From Lewinellaceae bacterium (GTDB taxonomy: Bacteria; Bacteroidota; Bacteroidia; Chitinophagales; Saprospiraceae), in the NCBI GenBank assembly GCA_016708875.1, contig JADJFA010000002.1, forward strand, positions 310,001 to 374,000: a DNA stretch of 64,000 bases. Direction: 5' to 3'. Within the stretch, counting starts at the first letter, position 1. Every line of letters starts with the position of its first letter. The notes under the pieces are model-generated. The model had not been told where the DNA came from and did no database searches. It saw only the letters and a program-made list of their open reading frames with translations. Of this stretch, positions 1 through 9,738 are shown in pieces. Both the position numbers and the translations under genes were made by a program.

Positions 1-1177
1 CTCCCCGCCGTCTCCCAATAGCCGAGAAGCCGTAGCAGCAGGACTGGGCGCATTGCAGACATTCAGGATACGTGGGCGCTCAAGGAATAGAAAATCGTCA
101 AGCAGATTGCCATCACGGTCACAAGCCATTGCACGGACTCCTGCACGGCCAGGCACAACATCATCGGGCTTTATAGCGGGCACGAGCCGCTGGAGCGCCC
201 GTATAAAATGGGCTTTTGAATAACTGCGCTGCATTTCAGCCCAGCCTTCCCGCCAGTATTTTCGGGCAATTTTCCGGAATCCAGAGAAAGCGAGTGTTTC
301 GCCTAATTCCTGAAATTCAAATCCAACGCGAATATCCTTCCCGTTGAAATGCCAGCACTGCATTGGGACCTGACCTCGACCTACCCCATGAATCGCCGTG
401 TAAAATGAACCCCAAGAAATGGAAAATCCGGGTTTTGGAACCGGGTAGATGAAATTGCGCACAAGGTGTTCTGAGGCAGGTTTCAGTTCGTAATATTCGC
501 CACGGAAAGGAATGATTTGAACCTTGAGTTTTCGCCCGTCAGTCTGGCAATATGATCAGAATAGAGGCCAGAGCAATTGAACAAAAAGGAGGCCTCCCAA
601 GATTTTCCTTGTATTACAGATTGGCTCTTCTGTTTAACACAATCCCGGCATGTTGTGTCTTTATCCACAACTTTTTGATTTACAAAGACTTCCCCATTGC
701 TTTGAAAATTCCGGCATATTTACATGCCACATTACCATAGTCCACAATACTAGCTAGGAACTCCATAGTCTTCTACAGCGCGAACTCCGGTTCAATTTCA
801 ATGGCCCTGGCAGCCGTGATTTTCCGGATTCCAAGGAGGCCGTTTTCTATTCCGCGCTGGAAAATTTTGTCCAATTGGCTTCAGCCTTTTTCTTCAGAAG
901 CGACGATTATTTTGCCGCAAACATCGTGTTGAATTTCATGTTCCCGACAAAACTCGAGCATCAAATCATAGCCGCGCTTGCAATTGACGGCCCGGAAGGC
1001 TGCAGGGCGATAGTAAATGCCTGAATGGATTACACCACTGTTCCGACTGCTCTGATGCGCGCTGCTACCTGGGCTTCTTTTCACACCGCAATTCGAAATT
1101 TGGGGCGTTGCCGCTGTAATTGCAGGCCGTAGCAAGCCCAACAATTCCTCCTCAGCAATAATTACATCGTAGTGCAT
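1..1177 (-). pseudogene. lhgO: L-2-hydroxyglutarate oxidase (LhgO family), frameshifted
   Basis: FAD-dependent oxidase of the DAO superfamily that converts L-2-hydroxyglutarate to 2-oxoglutarate. The N-terminal part reads MHYDVIIAEEELLGLL, a corrupted form of the usual MYDVIIIGGGIVGLA dinucleotide-binding start, followed by NSGVIHSGIYYRP and CGKIIVASEE, which are diagnostic for LhgO. Further along, FLFNCSGLYSDHIARLTG (about 570-625) and GRAGVRAMACDRDGNLLDDF (about 90-150) continue the family in other frames. The last residues, NAPSPAATAS, lie near position 20, so the C-terminus falls at the window edge. At least three indels break the frame, and the GxGxxG motif is lost near 1150. Whether this is real decay or read error cannot be told here; the conserved downstream blocks favour error. 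It may lack a few C-terminal residues beyond position 1. Confidence 0.85.
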
Positions 1178-1299
1178 GGGGCGAAGATAGTTTGAAGGCC
1201 ACCGCGCAATCCACGGTTTTAGATTTTCCTGTTTTGAATTTTCCGGTTTTGCCGTTTTAACAATAGCATGTTAACCACTACCCTATTGCCGGGAGGCTG

Positions 1300-1307
1300 T
1301 ACCTTTG
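1300..1307 (+). promoter_or_regulatory. Bacteroidota -7 element TACCTTTG
   Basis: TACCTTTG matches the Bacteroidota sigma-A -7 consensus TAnnTTTG. It lies 57 bases before the ATG of the amidohydrolase at 1365, in the gap after the divergent lhgO gene. No good -33 TTTG is visible at the usual spacing, so this is a motif-level call. Confidence 0.4.
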
Positions 1308-1364
1308 CAGGACTTTTATTGAACTAATTTTCTCTAATCCATTCAAAGTCAATATTGGCCGCAA

Positions 1365-2613
1365 ATGAAACGCATACTCGTTCCTTTGTGTTTTGCCTTT
1401 CTGCCTGGATATGATGGCACAAAATGCCGAAAAACTACGAATCCGCAACGGTCAATGGCAATGGCAAAGGTTTTGTGACCGATACCTGGTACACCACAAA
1501 TGGTGTCCTAAGCAAAAAGCCCCTCAAAAAATTGACCCATGATTGACCTCGAAGGCCGCTGGTGGTACCTCCAATAAGGACACTGCTCTCATGTCACGGA
1601 AAACCCTTCCGCTACCAACAATTCTTCTGAGCCAGTATGCGGGCGAGGGGTGTTTTACCTACAAATGCTTGGGAATATTGCAAGAAGGCCGCGCAGCCAC
1701 CGCCCCACTTCTAACAAGGCTGGTGCGCCCGACGCTCTTTTTTTCCAATGTGTAATTCATCGTACACCAGGGACACCCGTTTTTGGAATATGAAGGCCCA
1801 ATAACAAAATCAAACCCAAGCCTTTGGGGTGAAAAATATGCTGAACTGAAAACCAGCCAAAAATGCTCGGCAATGGTTACTGGTTTATAGACAACAAAGT
1901 GGCGCTCGAAGCCAACTGGGACAAAATAAAAATGCAGAACCCAGCCGTGATTTCGATTTATTTGATGGACACGCAAACAATGGCGGCAAAGAAGGCGCGG
2001 CCTTTCTGCCGAAGTCGTTATCAGTGGTGAAAAATGGCACAAATCTGGCCTTCGAGTCTTTGCACATGTGGAAACAGCAGACGATTTAAGACTTGGCTTG
2101 AAACTCGGCGTTGATGGCTTTGCCAACATGCCCGGCCACAATTGGGATGGCTTAGGTGATACTCAATAAATTCGAACTTACCGCCGCCGACATCAAGACA
2201 CTCCTAAAGAAAAAGACACCGCTTGTGTGGGTACTTTCCCACGGACAGGTCTTCGCCAATCCCGCCGCAGTTCAAGAATCTCTTACAAAAACGCTTCAGC
2301 GCCTGCTCGACGCCAACGTTGCAGTGGCAATGGGTTCCGATGACTCACAACGTACTTTGCGGATGGAATTAAACTATTGGTTTGGACTCTCGGAGAATTG
2401 GACGATGCAACACACTCCTAAAGTGCTGTGCGAGAATACTCCACGTGCCATTTTCCCTAATCGTAAAATCTGGCAAAATTGAAATGGTTACGAGGTTAGT
2501 TTCCTTGTGCTTGGCGACAAACCTGCTCACCAATGTGTTGGAAAGCAAGAGTACAAGTATTTAAAGTAAAAAACGGAGTGCTATTAAAGCAATTTAGAAG
2601 TACGCCTATTTGA
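1365..2613 (+). pseudogene. Exported amidohydrolase-family protein, frameshifted
   Basis: A metal-dependent amidohydrolase-superfamily protein; the substrate is unknown. The start ATG at 1365 opens a signal-peptide-like MKRILVPLCFAFL. In shifting frames one then reads YESATVNGNGKGFVTDTWY, a weak DLEGRW..VPP block (the beta-sandwich to barrel junction) and NKAGAPDALFFQCVI. The best-preserved block is 2160-2480, with VWVLSHGQVFANP, VAMGSDDSQRT (in place of the usual GTD) and LCENTPRAIFPNRKIGKIENG when the frame is repaired, which is the C-terminal seam of imidazolonepropionase-like amidohydrolases. At least five indels are needed to join these pieces. The expected HxH metal site near 1570 is not intact. 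The repaired C-terminus ends near 2613. Confidence 0.65.
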
Positions 2614-2623
2614 TAAATTAGAG

Positions 2624-2660
2624 AAAAAAGCCTGGCAAAACGCTGGGCTTCTTCGTTTTT
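2624..2660 (+). terminator. Putative intrinsic terminator
   Basis: An A-run, an imperfect stem AAGCCTGGC / GCTGGGCTT with a four-base loop, then a T-rich tail, 11 bases after the amidohydrolase stop. Two mismatches in the stem lower the confidence. Confidence 0.45.
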
Positions 2661-2730
2661 GGCCGTAGCCTAGCCAAACTTTCATCGAATCATACATGGG
2701 ACGCAAACTCTTTTTGGGATTTTTGTACTT

Positions 2731-2788
2731 TGTAGGGCGAAATTTATTTCGCCAAAACACTATACGGCGAAATAAATTTCGCACTACA
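2731..2788. repeat. Inverted repeat, word GCGAAAT/ATTTCGC
   Basis: Two 23-base arms (2731-2753 and 2766-2788) with one mismatch and a 12-base loop. Each arm is itself a near palindrome of the GCGAAAT..ATTTCGC type. The same word recurs in the triple palindrome before the ferredoxin gene at 27115-27182. The element lies 23 bases before the first M16 peptidase start. Confidence 0.85.
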
Positions 2789-2811
2789 ATCAATCACACC
2801 ATAACATAAAT

Positions 2812-4121
2812 ATGAAAGACAATTCCGCTCTTTTCCCTCATCGCGCTTCTGCACAGTATGGTTGTTGCCTGAAATATCCAGTTCGTGAGTAACACATGGC
2901 CAACGGTCTAAAAGTGTTGGCTCCACGAAGACCACTCTACACCCATCGTGGCCGTTTCTGTCATGTATCATGTGGGTTCCAAGAATGAGAAGCCTGAACG
3001 TCTGGGCTTTGCCCATTCCTTCGAGCATCTGCTGTTTGAGGGATCGGAAAAATATCAGACGCGGTGAATTTGATGACTATATCAACAATGCTGGTGGCAT
3101 GAACAATGCCAATACGACTCCTTCGATCGCACATACTATTACGAGGTGCTGCCCTCTAACCAACTCGTTCTTGGCTTATGGCTCGAAAGCGAAACGTATG
3201 TTGCATGCCAAAGAACAAATAGGCGTCGAGACTCAACGACAAGTGGTGAAAGAAGAACGGCGGCAAAAGTCCCGAAAACCGGCCTTACGTGGGATTGGTG
3301 CCAGAAGAAAACATCAAAAACCTCTTCCAGGTTCACCTGTATAAATTTCATACCCATAGGTTCGATGGAAGACCTCGATTCAGCACAAAGAGACGATTAC
3401 AAGACGTTTTACAAGGATTTTACCGTCCGGATAATGCCATTTTGAGCATCGCAGGCGACATTGATATTGAACAGGACAAAAAATTCGATTGATATCTACT
3501 TTAAAGACATTCCACGGGGCAAGGGCGAGATTCCCGCGCAAGTTCCTCAAGAGTCGCTATTACCAAAGTCCGCCGTGACACCGTTTACGACAACGTGCAA
3601 CTGCCAGCCGTCATTTTTGCTTACCATATCCCTGCGCAGGGCACCAAAGATTTTTACGCAGTTAAAATGCTTGGAATGGTATTGAGCCAGGGAGAAAGCA
3701 GCCGCATGCAAAAGACCATCGCGGATAGCGCAAAGCAGTGTTTGTGTCATTTCCGCTCGAACTGGAAGACCCAGGCGCCAACATTTGCTTTGGTTGAACC
3801 TAGGGGTAGAAATTGCTGATCTGGAAAAAGCATGGATGATGTGATTGGTGATGTACAAACCAATCTGATATCAGAATTGGAGTTTCAAAACTTCAAAATC
3901 AAGTGGAAAACGACTTCGTGAGCGCAAACAACAACATGGCCGGAATTGCTGAAAAGCTGGCTCAATATGAAATGTACTACGGCGACGCAACCCTTATCAA
4001 TACCGAGCTCGAGCGCTACCGCAAAGTGACCCGTGAGTCATTATCGAGCGGCTGCCAACAAGTACTTCAACAAAAATGCCCGGTGGAGCAGCACTGGATG
4101 CCACAGCCGGCGAAACCATGA
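2812..4121 (+). pseudogene. M16 family zinc peptidase, catalytic-type subunit, frameshifted
   Basis: Pitrilysin/insulinase-superfamily peptidase, probably exported. The ATG at 2812 is followed by a corrupted signal peptide. The core reads HSTPIVAVSVMYHVGS, then LGFAHSFEHLLFEGSE, which carries the HxxEH zinc motif (HSFEH), then INNAGGMNNANT, QVVKEERRQ and FYRPDNAILSIAGDID. The order matches the N-terminal half of M16B peptidases. The second half continues through 3600-4110, with VIFAYHIPAQGTKDFYAVKML, and ends AANKYFNKNA..MPQPAKP. At least five indels split it. It is followed at 4248 by a second M16 gene without the zinc motif. Active/inactive M16 pairs encoded in tandem are a known bacterial arrangement, so the two products probably form a heterodimer. 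Confidence 0.8.
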
Positions 4122-4129
4122 AGTTGATT

Positions 4130-4225
4130 GGTTATTCCCGATATTTGGTGATTATGACGGTTATTTGAGTGCCCAAGCCGGAAACCGAACAACCAAATCC
4201 CGAATACTCGAACAACCAAAATTAC
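4130..4225. repeat. Imperfect word-repeat dyad between the M16 genes
   Basis: The left side has words of the type GGTTATT, CCCGATATTTGG and GGTTATTTGAG. The right side has the complementary words GAACAACCAAAT, CCCGAATACTCG and AACAACCAAAA. The arms match only partly, with several mismatches, but the dyad runs over about 95 bases and fills the gap between the two peptidase genes. Confidence 0.45.
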
Positions 4226-4247
4226 CTTTTTCAAAAATTGATTTTCA

Positions 4248-6398
4248 ATGAAAAATACTCCTTTCCATCATAAGCATATCCCTGCTCTTGGCCGCATGTT
4301 CTCAAAAGCAGCAGACAAAACGAGTAGCACAAAACCTGGGCCGTCCCCTACCCCCAGTTTCCCGCAAGTAAAATCCCAATACCCTTGCCCACTGGCGATG
4401 TGCGCAAAAACGCTCCGCTCCGGGCAATAACGCCAATGGTACAAATTTAAAGCCGAAACCTTCAAACTTGAAAACGGACTAACGGTTATCCTCGTGGAAA
4501 ACTCCAAATTGCCCAAAAAGTTTCTATCGGATATTCGTTGACAAAGACCCTGTGTTGGAAAAGACGCTGGTTACACGGACATGGTGGGAGAACTCCTATC
4601 GAAGGGCACAACCACGCGTACCAAACCTCAAATGACGAACAGGTTGACTTTCTGGGCGCATCGTTGTTTTTTAGTTGCCAATGGCGTCAATGGCGGCTGC
4701 CTCAGCAAACACAGTGATAGATTGCTGGAAATCATGTCCGATGTGCTGCTCAATCCTGTTTTTCCGCAGGAGGAACTAGACAAATCCAAAAAACGGGCAG
4801 AAAGCGGGCTTGCTTCGCAAAAGGACGATGCCAACGCCATTGCTGGCATCGTGGCCTCTGTTTTACGTTATGGCAAAGACCACCCTTACGGCGAAAACAT
4901 GACCGAGGCCACCCTTGCAAAAATAAACCTGGAGCAAATCAAAAACCATTACAACATCTATTTCAAACCGAATATCTCTTACCTCGTGGTGACTGGAGAC
5001 GTGACAAAAGCCAGGCTGAAAAGCAAGCCAAACAGTATTTTTGGCAAATGGGGCAAGGGGTGGTTCCCACACACAATTACGGAATTCCGCGTGCTCCAGA
5101 GAAAACACAGGTTGATTTTTCCACAAACCCGGCGCGGTGCAATCGGTTATCAATATCACCTATCCTGTTGATCTTCAACCCGGCACTCCAGATATAATTG
5201 CTTCCGAGTGACGAATACCATTCTTGGGGTTATTTCAACAGCCGCCTCAACAACAACCTGCGCGAAGGCCACGGTTGGACTTATGGCTCAGGAAGTTCGC
5301 TTAATCCGGATAAATTGGTAGGCTCTTTTAACGCTTCTGCAAGTGTCCGCAATGCTGTGACAGACAGCAGCATCATTGAAGCCCTGAAAGAGATGCGCCG
5401 TCTAAGAGACGAAAAGGTGGATCAGGCAGAATTGCAGGTGGTCAAAACGTTATGGCAGGCAATTTTCCAGAAGCCTGGAAGAGCCGGGCACGGTAGCCAC
5501 CTTGCCTTGAATACTGCCCGCTACAAACCCCAGCCGATTACTATGAAAAGTACCGAAGTGCTTCAAAACGTAAGCGCAGAACAGGTACAAGCTTACAATA
5601 AAAGTATATCCGCCCCAACCCAGGGCGCATATTTTGGTAGTGGGCAACAAGAAAGATGTGGCCGATCGGTTGAAAAGTTTTCCGCGGATGGAAAATCAAT
5701 TTTTATGATGCTTATGGCAACCCGGTGAAAGAAGCATCCAACCCTACCCGCTGGGCTTACGGCGGAACAAGTGGTGGAAGACTATTTGAATGCGATTGGT
5801 GGCCGTGCAAAAATTAACGGAGTAAAGGATATGCAATCTACGTCAACGATGCAATTGCAGGGCATGTCTTTCGAATGAAGACCTTCCAAAAGGCAGGGCC
5901 AAATACGCGGTTGAGATGACCAAGAACGGTCAACCGATGAATAAGCAACTGTATGATGGCGTGGAAGGAAAGCAATCTTCCACAGGGGCCCAAATAGCAT
6001 ATTTGGAAGGGGAGCAATTAAATGACCTAAAGGAGCAGGCGTTGTTTTGTAAAGAGGCTGCCTATAAAACAGGTGGTTACAAATACGTGTTGAAAGGTTT
6101 GGAAGTAGTAGAAGGCAGCAATGCCTATGTGATCGAAGTGGAAAGGCCTGATGGAAAAAAAATCACAGAATATTACGACACTAAAACCAGCCTGAAGGTC
6201 CGCGAAGTCAGTACCGCCAAAGGTGCCGATGGTGCCCCAACCGTTCAAACGGTGGATTTAATGGATTACAAAGAAGTAAACGGTGTAAAATTACCTCACG
6301 GGATGAAGGTCTCTGGAGCCTTGCCTGTCCCATTTAAAGTGAGCGTCTCGGAGATAAAATTGAATAGTGGTGTAGATGATGCCGTGTTCAAAATGTGA
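4248..6398 (+). pseudogene. M16 family peptidase, non-catalytic subunit with extra C-terminal domain, frameshifted
   Basis: Second M16 protein. The ATG at 4248 leads, after frame repair, into a lipoprotein-like signal (SLLLAACSQ-like around 4290). FKAETFKLENGLTVILVENS and the block DMVGELLSKGTTTRTK follow where active members have HxxEH, so the zinc site is absent. KHSDRLLEIMSDVLLNPVF, KDHPYGENMTE and YLVVTGDVT belong to the N-terminal half. The C-terminal half has LPSDEYHSWGYFNSRLNNN and GHGWTYGSGSSL, the substrate-binding R/Y region. Residues encoded from about 5760 to 6398 form an added domain (YVLKGLEVVEGSNAYVIEVE and following) resembling outer-membrane lipoprotein-sorting-type beta structures common behind Bacteroidota M16 proteins. 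At least six indels interrupt it. The last 160 codons are intact. Confidence 0.8.
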
Positions 6399-6456
6399 AC
6401 ATTCAATAACTTTTTGAAAGTTTGCCCTGATATTTCGAGAACGTAAAGTTCAAAAC

Positions 6457-6464
6457 TACCTTTG
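6457..6464 (+). promoter_or_regulatory. Possible -7 element TACCTTTG before yajC
   Basis: A TAnnTTTG match 85 bases before the yajC ATG. The predicted start point would fall inside the terminator-like hairpin that immediately follows, so this may be chance, or the hairpin may act as an attenuator of yajC. Confidence 0.3.
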
Positions 6465-6501
6465 CGCATCCTGTCGCTTGTCGGCAGGGTGCGTTTTTTT
6501 T
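6464..6501 (+). terminator. Intrinsic terminator after the M16 pair
   Basis: The stem GCGCATCCTGTC / GGCAGGGTGCG (two G-T wobble pairs) has a 7-base loop and is followed directly by eight T. It lies 66 bases after the stop of the second M16 gene, where a rho-independent terminator is expected. Confidence 0.7.
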
Positions 6502-6548
6502 GACAACCAGTTCCCAAATTACCAATTCCATCATTCAACAATTCAACC

Positions 6549-6844
6549 ATGCACCACATTCTATTGCAAGCAGCAGGCAACCCACTCCTTGGGATGTTGT
6601 TCCCACTTCTCATCGTTGTTGTTTTTTACTTTTTCTTGATCCGCCCACAAATCAAGAAGCAAAAGAACAACAAAAATTTATCGAAAGCCTAAAGGAGGGT
6701 ATGGAAGTCGTTACCAATTCAGGAATAATCGGGCGAATCACTAAAATGGACGGCCCTATCGTTCGATTGATGGTGGACGAAACCACGTTTATCCGTGTAG
6801 TGAAATCGTCCATTCAGGGCGAGTTTAAAGGATGTGGAGTTTGA
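6549..6844 (+). CDS. yajC: Preprotein translocase subunit YajC, one-base frameshift
   Basis: Small inner-membrane accessory subunit of the SecDF-YajC complex. From the ATG at 6549 the product starts MHHILLQAAGNPLLGMLFP, then a single membrane helix (LLIVVVFYFFLIRPQ) and the classic IRPQ(I)KKQK block. The cytoplasmic part KEQQKFIESLKEGMEVVTNSG and GIIGRITKMDGPIVRLMVDE follows one frame over. The shift falls in the A-run at 6661-6664, where one extra A restores a complete protein of about 98 residues. A homopolymer deletion in a core housekeeping gene is the clearest sign that the window contains sequencing indels. The C-terminal end GEFKGCGV is followed directly by a dyad repeat. Confidence 0.88.
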
Positions 6845-6926
6845 CTTTGGACATTAGATTGATTGTGGACCAAATTTGTAAAGTGGCTGGTTTCTTTCTA
6901 TGTCAACGTCCAATGTCCAATGTCAA
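6841..6926. repeat. Inverted repeat, word TTGGACAT
   Basis: The left arm 6841-6859 and the right arm 6908-6926 match at 16 of 19 positions. The arms are made of short TGGACAT-type words (7-base period in the right arm). The yajC stop codon TGA lies inside the left arm, and the right arm ends 21 bases before the DUF6340 start. Confidence 0.7.
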
Positions 6927-6947
6927 AAAATCTAAAACCAACCGATT

Positions 6948-7994
6948 ATGATCCGAAAACATCTTCCGAAAGCAGCCCTTGTTGCTTTTCATCGGCTGGC
7001 TTCCTGCACCCGCAACACCACCCTTCGCGTATTGCAACCTGCGCAGATGACCCTGCCAGAGCACATCACCACAGTAGCTATTGTGGATCGAAGCAAACCT
7101 TCCAACGGCTGGTCTAATTTCCTTGAAGGCCTTTTTACGGGCGAAGAAATCGGCCAGGACCGCCGGAGTCGCCAAACAGCCGTGGACGGTCTCACCAATG
7201 CGCTTACGCGCTCCGCGTTTTCAGGTGAAAAGCACTGGAATCGAAATGACTGGCAGCAAAGCCGGTGGCCGGATGCCGCCCGCACTTGACTGGGCTGAAG
7301 TGGACAAATATGCCGGGATTACAATTCCAATGCGCTGGTCACTATCGAATCTTTTGACTCTGACAATGCGCGCAGTGCCCGGCCATACACCGAGACCAAA
7401 AAAGACAAAGAAGGCAAAAAATATACCGTCACCAGATACCAATCTCAGCAACGCACAAGCGTTCGGATCGGCTGGCGGCTTTACGATCCGAAGACTAAAA
7501 TCATTCTGGACGAATACGTTACGGATGATTACCTCGAACGGAGCGGCAACGGTACTACCGAACGTGCCGCGCTCAGCAACCTGCCTTCGCAATTGGACGT
7601 AACCCGCGACGTGGCCTACAATGTGGGCATCGAATACGGCGCTCGCATTGCTCCCATCTACGTGAATGTCAGCCGGGCATACTATCACAAAGGGCAAAGG
7701 TTTAAGGACCACAAGGGCCGCTGGGCATTTGGCTGATCGTGACATCGAAAAGCCACGGCTCTTTGGAAAGTGATTGCCCTTTCAGGCGATAATCGCAAAG
7801 CCGCCGGGCGTGCCGCCTTTAACATGGCTGTGGCTTCAGAAGTAAGTGGCAACCTGGACCTTGCGCTCGAGTGGGCAACAAAATCCTGGAACGACTACGG
7901 TAACAAAAAGGCCCGTAATTATATCAACATAATCAAGGCCCGACAAAACGACGCTCGCAAAGTGGATTCACAGATGCCGGGAAAAAAAGTTTGA
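6948..7994 (+). pseudogene. DUF6340 family lipoprotein, frameshifted
   Basis: Bacteroidota-specific exported protein of unknown function with a C-terminal TPR-like part. The start MIRKHLPKAALVAF is at 6948. The family-typical opening TTLRVLQPAQMTLPEHI, TVAIVDRSKPSNG and FLEGLFTGEEIGQDR follows. After frame repair come PPALDWAEVD, ALVTIESFDSDNA, VRIGWRLYDPKTKIILDEY and YNVGIEYGARIAPIYVNVS. The last part, GDNRKAAGRAAFNMAVASE and LALEWATKSWNDYGN, looks like a TPR pair. About five indels (near 7010, 7215, 7310, 7735 and 7755) interrupt it, but all conserved blocks are present in order, so the gene is probably intact in the cell. I recognise the family but not a biochemical role. Confidence 0.75.
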
Positions 7995-7997
7995 GCT

Positions 7998-8105
7998 GTT
8001 TAAAGGGTTTGAATTGTTTGATTTGTTTGAAAGGGTTTGAATCGTGCCGCAACTCAAACCCTTCTAACTCCTCAGACCTTCAAACAAATCAAACCCTTTA
8101 AACTA
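7998..8105. repeat. Gapped inverted repeat, word GTTTGAATT
   Basis: The left side is a run of GTTTGA words at about 9-base spacing (8006-8040). The right side (8053-8105) carries the complementary TCAAAC words. GTTTAAAGGGTTTGA and TTTGTTTGAA pair exactly, with one word more on the left. It fills the gap between the DUF6340 and DUF3137 genes. Confidence 0.7.
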
Positions 8106-8114
8106 CATTTGGCC

Positions 8115-9056
8115 GTGCAATCTGCTTACCACAATTTCCGACTATTTTACAACCAGAGCATCTATCCAGAGTTGCTGAACCTGGAGCAGCGTCGGCGTCG
8201 GCTGATGCGCTTGCTTGTGGTTTCAGGACTAATGCTGATGGGTGTGGTGATGTTGCAGGTCTACCTTTCCATTTTCGCGGTTACGTTGGCACTATTTATA
8301 CCTGTCGGGCTTTGGATCACCTATTTAGGGTTCCGGGTACAGGTCTTTTTCAAAGAGTTCAAACCGCGCATAGTGTCGCTCTTGCTTGATTTTATTGACA
8401 ACGATGTGAATTTTTCTTTCGACGGTTACGAACCAAAGGGTTTTATTCCACCTGAAAATTTCCTGGAAAGCCGAATTTTTTTACGGCATGCGACGACTAT
8501 TTTGGAGAAGATTTGATTCGGGGGAAAGTGCGTGAAACGCCTTTTGAGAACTTGAACTGCGCGTCCGCGAGTTCTCCGAAGTCAGGAGCAGACTCGACCT
8601 CGTTTTTTCGGGTATTTTCCTGATAGCCGATTACCAGCGATGGGATATGCATGGAGGCGTGTTGGGACTGCCCGATGCCTACCGAAAATATATGAGTCGC
8701 AGCGAACGGGCATTTCACATTGAAGGCGGACGTAGGGTTCGAGAGGGAATTCTGCCCGATTTTGAAGTGTTTTTCGATACTTATGCCACGCCGGAAGTCA
8801 GGATTAAGGACGTTATATCGGAGGAGTTTCAAAAAGGCGATCCTCCGTTTTAGGCAGTCATTTCAAAGTGGGTCGTGAGAAGGAAATTTACTTTTCCATC
8901 ATTGGCGACAAAATCTATATCGCGTTAAGGCAAGATCGCGACTTGCTGGAACCATCGCTTTTTGCAAATAACACAAGTTATGAAGTGATAAATGAGTTTT
9001 ATGAAGACTTGAAACTCCTCCTTGAATTGGTCATGGAAGTGGACGCTATGAACTGA
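8115..9056 (+). pseudogene. DUF3137 domain membrane protein, frameshifted
   Basis: Membrane protein of unknown function. A soluble N-terminal stretch precedes two adjacent membrane helices (LMRLLVVSGLMLMGVVMLQVY and FAVTLALFIPVGLWITYLGF), followed by a large soluble DUF3137 part that ends with IYFSIIGDKIYIALRQDRDL. The open frame extends upstream to 8037, but that stretch is dyad repeat. GTG at 8115, or an ATG lost by a missing A just before it (CATTTGGCC for CATTATGGCC), is a better start. Frame breaks occur near 8490-8560 and 8850. RSRLDLVFSGIFLIAD and GRRVREGILPDFEVFFD lie in the middle piece, so all parts of the family are present. Confidence 0.7.
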
Positions 9057-9150
9057 GCAACTTGAAACAAGCCGTTAAACAAATCAAAAACAACACTACT
9101 GCTACGCATTTACCGAACTTTGCGGAGTTTTCTCGCAAATTTTATCTGAC

Positions 9151-9675
9151 ATGCACACCGCTCGATTTCCACTTTTCCTGTTAATTGTATTATTGGCTTT
9201 TAATTGCAGCCCTGCCAAAAAGCCCACTAAATCCACTTCAAAGTCAACTTATAAGCCGGGAACATATACAGAGGCTGTCGCCACTCCTTTTCGTAAAAAA
9301 GTGGTGGACTACGGGAAAAATTTGTCGGCTCGAATTACAAGTCCTGGCCAAAGCCCCAAAACGGGATTCGACTGTTCGGGTTTCACAAGTTATGTATTGA
9401 AAGAGTTTGGGGTAATCGCCTCGCCGGCTTCTTCTATTCAGGCCAGTGAGGGTCGCTATGTTGCGATTGACAAGGTAATGCCGGGCGATTTGATCTTTTT
9501 TGGCCAAAGCAAGAAGAAAATCTCTCACGTTGCTATGGTCGTGAAGCGTGGGTCGGATGGCATTACCTGCGTTCACAGTACCACTAGCAGAGGGGTAATC
9601 GTTGAAAATATTAGTCAATCCTCTTACTGGAAACCCAAAATTTTGTTTGCAAGAGATGTGATATCAGAGGATTGA
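9151..9675 (+). CDS. NlpC/P60 family lipoprotein (C40 peptidase)
   Basis: Predicted cell-wall endopeptidase of 174 residues that cleaves peptide stems of peptidoglycan. The signal peptide ends in a lipobox (LAFNCSP, Cys around residue 19), so it should be anchored to the outer or inner membrane. A Lys/Ser/Thr-rich linker leads into the catalytic domain: the nucleophile Cys in FDCSGFTSYV (about residue 75), the first His in ISHVAMVVKR, and the third catalytic position in TCVHSTTSRGV. PGDLIFFG is the usual preceding block. The length and motif order fit a single-domain NlpC/P60 enzyme. It has no frameshift. Neighbours give no further hint of its substrate. Confidence 0.9.
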   Translation: MHTARFPLFLLIVLLAFNCSPAKKPTKSTSKSTYKPGTYTEAVATPFRKKVVDYGKNLSARITSPGQSPKTGFDCSGFTSYVLKEFGVIASPASSIQASEGRYVAIDKVMPGDLIFFGQSKKKISHVAMVVKRGSDGITCVHSTTSRGVIVENISQSSYWKPKILFARDVISED

Positions 9676-9738
9676 GGTTGGTGAAAGGCAGCGAAAACTT
9701 CACCATTTGCTCTTGTCGGAAATGAATTTTTCTGCCCT

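Noticed and set aside
1543..1755. 70-codon plus-strand frame
   Set aside because: It is a frameshifted reading of the amidohydrolase; conserved blocks appear in the neighbouring frames.
1..9056. Genuine pseudogene region or decayed island
   Set aside because: Conserved blocks are intact and indels often lie in mononucleotide runs, including in yajC; read error is the simpler explanation, though not proven.
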